Shown piece after piece: positions 33,219 to 35,017 of a stretch of DNA of 35,017 bases; the first letter of the stretch is position 1, and every line of letters begins with the position of its first letter. The translations under genes and the position numbers were made by a program. Location: assembly GCA_949282555.1 (NCBI GenBank), contig CASDPK010000025.1:1-35017 (forward strand), written 5' to 3'. The notes below the pieces were generated by a model. That model did not search any database. It was not told the origin of the DNA and saw only the letters and a program-made list of their open reading frames with translations. The stretch is from an uncultured Lentisphaeraceae bacterium (GTDB lineage Bacteria; Verrucomicrobiota; Kiritimatiellia; RFP12; DVOR01).

Positions 33219-34527
33219 GGACACTCTCGCTGGGATCAATGCCGCCCAAATCCCCACGAAGGGCCAACACCTGCCCCACGAGGAACAACGAACCACAGAT
33301 AAGTACCGTCCCGTGGTTATCCTGCGCCCAAGCCGTCGCGGCTTCAAGCCCCTCAGAGACCGACGCCATCGGCACTGCCGAAGGGATGCCCACGCCTCGA
33401 AGCTCCGTTACGAGGGCCCCCGGCGACAGGCCTCGCGCATTGTCAATCGGGACGGCCCAAGCCGCCGAAACAAGAGGCGCGATCTCCCGCAACGCAGCCC
33501 CCACGGCCTTGTCGCCGCAAAAGCCGCACACCAACGCCACACGGCGGCGGATATGCATGGATTTCAACGCCTCACGCAGAGCACTCAGCGCATCGGGGTT
33601 GTGGCCGCCATCCAGGAACGTGGGCGGATCATCGGAAAGCAACTGGCACCGCCCCGGCCAAGACACCGTGCGCAGCGCCTCGGCAAAAGCCTTCGGCGGC
33701 ACCTGAAGGCCCTGTTCCCCCAAACGTTCGAGCGCACAGAGCGCAGTCGCGGCGTTCTCCACTTGGAACGTCCCGGCCAAACGCGTGAGCGCTGCGGGAT
33801 AATCACAAATCGGCGTGGAACACTGGAGCGTCTGACCATGAAGCGTGCGACGGGAAACGGCGACTCGCACCTCCTCCGCCGCGTCATGCAAGGGCGCCTG
33901 CAACCTCGCGGCGACATCGGCGATCACCGTCTTGGCCCGAGGATCCATCGCCCCCACCACGACAGGGCGCCCCGCCTTCACGATTCCGGCCTTTTCGGCG
34001 GCAATCGCTTCGACCGTATCCCCCAGAACATCGCAATGGTCCAGCGCCACATGGGTGATCACGGAAACCAAGGGCGCCTCGATGACATTGGTGGCATCCC
34101 AACGCCCCCCCATGCCGACCTCACAGACCACCACCCGCATCCCGGCCTCTCGGAAAATCCACCACGCGCAAGCCGTCAAGACCTCGAAAAAGGTCGGCTC
34201 CAGCCCCTCACGTGCGCAAACCGCCTCCACCGCATCCAGCGCACGCGCCAGCGTCTCATCCGTGACCGGCTCCCCATCCACCACAAACCGCTCATTCACC
34301 CGAACCAAATGCGGCGACGTATACCGAGCCACAGGAATCCCCATGGTCCGCAGCGCGGCCTCACACAAGGCCGCCACACTTCCCTTTCCATTGGTGCCGG
34401 CGATATGAATGACCGCGAACTCCCGCTCTGGATTCCCCAGCGCCGCACACAGGGCCCGCATGGTCTCCAACCCCGGCCGAATCCCGAACCGGCGCCGTGC
34501 CGCCAACCGTTCCAAAAAAGCCCTCAT
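33208..34527 (-). CDS. folC: Folylpolyglutamate/dihydrofolate synthase, 439 aa
   Basis: A Mur-ligase-like ATP-dependent enzyme that adds glutamate to dihydropteroate or tetrahydrofolate. It has the P-loop HIAGTNGKGSVAAL near residue 40, TSPHLVRVNERF, the FEVLTACAWW...VCEVGMGGRWDATN block and ITHVALDHCDVLGDT, then the C-terminal ligase domain with FLDGGHNPDAL. ATG 34527 is chosen because GGGGAG lies 7 nt upstream; ATG 34533 would sit only 1 nt from it, and a longer start at 34566 has none. It overlaps the pseudouridine synthase gene by 11 nt. An inverted repeat tgatgg/ccatca (34541-34546 with 34553-34558) lies just upstream. Confidence 0.92.
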   Translation of the reverse strand: MRAFLERLAARRRFGIRPGLETMRALCAALGNPEREFAVIHIAGTNGKGSVAALCEAALRTMGIPVARYTSPHLVRVNERFVVDGEPVTDETLARALDAVEAVCAREGLEPTFFEVLTACAWWIFREAGMRVVVCEVGMGGRWDATNVIEAPLVSVITHVALDHCDVLGDTVEAIAAEKAGIVKAGRPVVVGAMDPRAKTVIADVAARLQAPLHDAAEEVRVAVSRRTLHGQTLQCSTPICDYPAALTRLAGTFQVENAATALCALERLGEQGLQVPPKAFAEALRTVSWPGRCQLLSDDPPTFLDGGHNPDALSALREALKSMHIRRRVALVCGFCGDKAVGAALREIAPLVSAAWAVPIDNARGLSPGALVTELRGVGIPSAVPMASVSEGLEAATAWAQDNHGTVLICGSLFLVGQVLALRGDLGGIDPSESVRAH

Positions 34528-34557
34528 GGACATTCTCCCCTGATGGAAGATCCCATC

Positions 34558-34590
34558 AAAAAGCAAAGCACACCCGCGCCGCGGATGTGC
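34558..34590 (-). terminator. Terminator after the small basic protein gene
   Basis: On the minus strand 34590-34581 pairs with 34577-34568 (10 bp, one U-G pair, 3-nt loop) and is followed by TTTGCTTTTT. It starts about 25 nt after the small gene's stop codon and precedes folC. Confidence 0.8.
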
Positions 34591-34615
34591 CGTTGCGTTT
34601 CAGTTCCAAAGGCGA

Positions 34616-34819
34616 TTACTTCGCGAACGCGGCCTTGGTCTTGGCAGGCGTACGCAGATAATCACGGATCTGCACGGCATTGAGCTTAGCCACCACAGCC
34701 TCGTCCATGCCCAGGGCAACCAAACGCTTGCGCTGCACGGCATCGCGGCGGCGACGGGCGCCGACAGACTTCACCGGACGCGTCGCCGGCTTCTTATTGA
34801 GGGTACGACCAGTTCCCAT
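34616..34819 (-). CDS. Small basic protein, 67 aa, possibly ribosome-associated
   Basis: A very lysine- and arginine-rich protein (MGTGRTLNKKPATRPVKSVG at the start, GARRRRDAVQRKRLVAL next) with a helical middle. I do not recognise it with certainty; size, charge and strong expression signals recall the small basic, ribosome-associated-like proteins conserved in PVC bacteria, so a ribosomal or nucleic-acid-binding role is inferred. It has an excellent GGAGGA 7-9 nt before ATG 34819, a strong sigma70-type promoter (34864-34893) and its own terminator, which together imply a highly expressed gene. It does not match any of the standard ribosomal proteins that I can identify. Confidence 0.85.
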   Translation of the reverse strand: MGTGRTLNKKPATRPVKSVGARRRRDAVQRKRLVALGMDEAVVAKLNAVQIRDYLRTPAKTKAAFAK

Positions 34820-34863
34820 TGCAAATCCTCCGAATCTCTGATGCGGTGTACAAAAGTCTTTTC

Positions 34864-34893
34864 AAGATATCACACCTCACGACAAAAAGTCAA
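34864..34893 (-). promoter_or_regulatory. Sigma70-type promoter of the small basic protein gene
   Basis: -35 TTGACT (34888-34893), 18-nt spacer, -10 TATCTT (34864-34869) on the minus strand. Start near 34857 gives a leader of about 38 nt. Confidence 0.75.
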
Positions 34894-34919
34894 GCATTGA
34901 TTCTCAATTGGGTTCTTCT

Positions 34920-34969
34920 GAATCGTCCACAATGTAATTGCGCACTTGTAGGACCGAAACGAAGGAAGA
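34920..34969 (-). promoter_or_regulatory. 48-nt upstream element, copy 2
   Basis: Second copy of the element at 8443-8490 (38 of 48 positions identical, one 2-nt gap), lying 26 nt upstream of the -35 box of the small basic protein promoter. Bases beyond 34970 to the window end carry no gene that I can support. Confidence 0.5.
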
Positions 34970-35017
34970 GGAAAGATGGACGGGCTTTGGGCAAAGCGAA
35001 ACAGGAGGAGGGGCGTA

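Noticed and set aside
1..35017. tRNA or rRNA genes, prophage or defence systems
   Set aside because: No cloverleaf-like or rRNA-like sequence was recognised in any intergenic gap, and no phage, restriction, toxin-antitoxin or other defence proteins are encoded.

Overview
The window is about 35 kb of GC-rich, densely coded bacterial chromosome. Several things point to a gut- or rumen-type member of the PVC group (Kiritimatiellota, Lentisphaerota or Verrucomicrobiota): a giant secreted BspA-like leucine-rich-repeat protein, a GH89 glycan-degradation locus with a DUF5107 protein, a plant/cyanobacterial-type LeuC fused to LeuD, a tiny basic protein of the ribosome-associated kind, and single-chain glycyl-tRNA synthetase. 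This placement is inferred from gene content; there is no rRNA or other decisive marker in the window.

Layout. 1-279: right end of an ISAs1-family insertion sequence, cut by the window edge. 280-692: no gene, a terminator hairpin. 693-8096 (-): a 2467-residue secreted LRR_5 protein whose C-terminal half contains 273-bp tandem super-repeats; it has a strong sigma70-type promoter, a leader of about 285 nt and a possible leaderless leader ORF. 8634-16831: carbohydrate locus, with DUF5107/TPR protein and sugar-porter MFS on the minus strand, divergent from an AraC regulator and a secreted GH89 alpha-N-acetylglucosaminidase on the plus strand. 16891-21751 (+): tightly packed operon rlmB-like, CDP-alcohol phosphatidyltransferase, CapD-like nucleotide-sugar dehydratase, leuB, polyprenyl diphosphate synthase, with two ATGA stop/start overlaps. 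21757-22332 (-): small membrane protein. 22554-28831 (+): glyS, a small lipoprotein, proS, an HU/IHF-like protein and hisS, mostly with their own promoters and terminators. 28925-30853 (-): leuCD fusion. 30953-34819 (-): TPR protein, RluA-type pseudouridine synthase overlapping folC, and a small basic protein.

How the parts work together. The DUF5107/MFS/AraC/GH89 block looks like a regulated unit for releasing and importing GlcNAc or a related sugar from alpha-GlcNAc-capped glycans (heparan sulfate or mucin type). leuB and leuCD supply two of the leucine-biosynthesis steps from separate transcription units. The remainder is housekeeping: translation (three class II aminoacyl-tRNA synthetases, an rRNA methyltransferase, a pseudouridine synthase), folate, isoprenoid and envelope-lipid synthesis.

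The most unusual signals are regulatory. A 48-nt sequence is shared, at almost identical spacing (25 and 26 nt) upstream of the -35 box, by the promoters of the giant LRR gene and the small basic protein gene. Several genes also have a -10 box 6-10 nt from the start codon, which predicts leaderless or near-leaderless mRNAs. No CRISPR array, phage or classical defence system was found.
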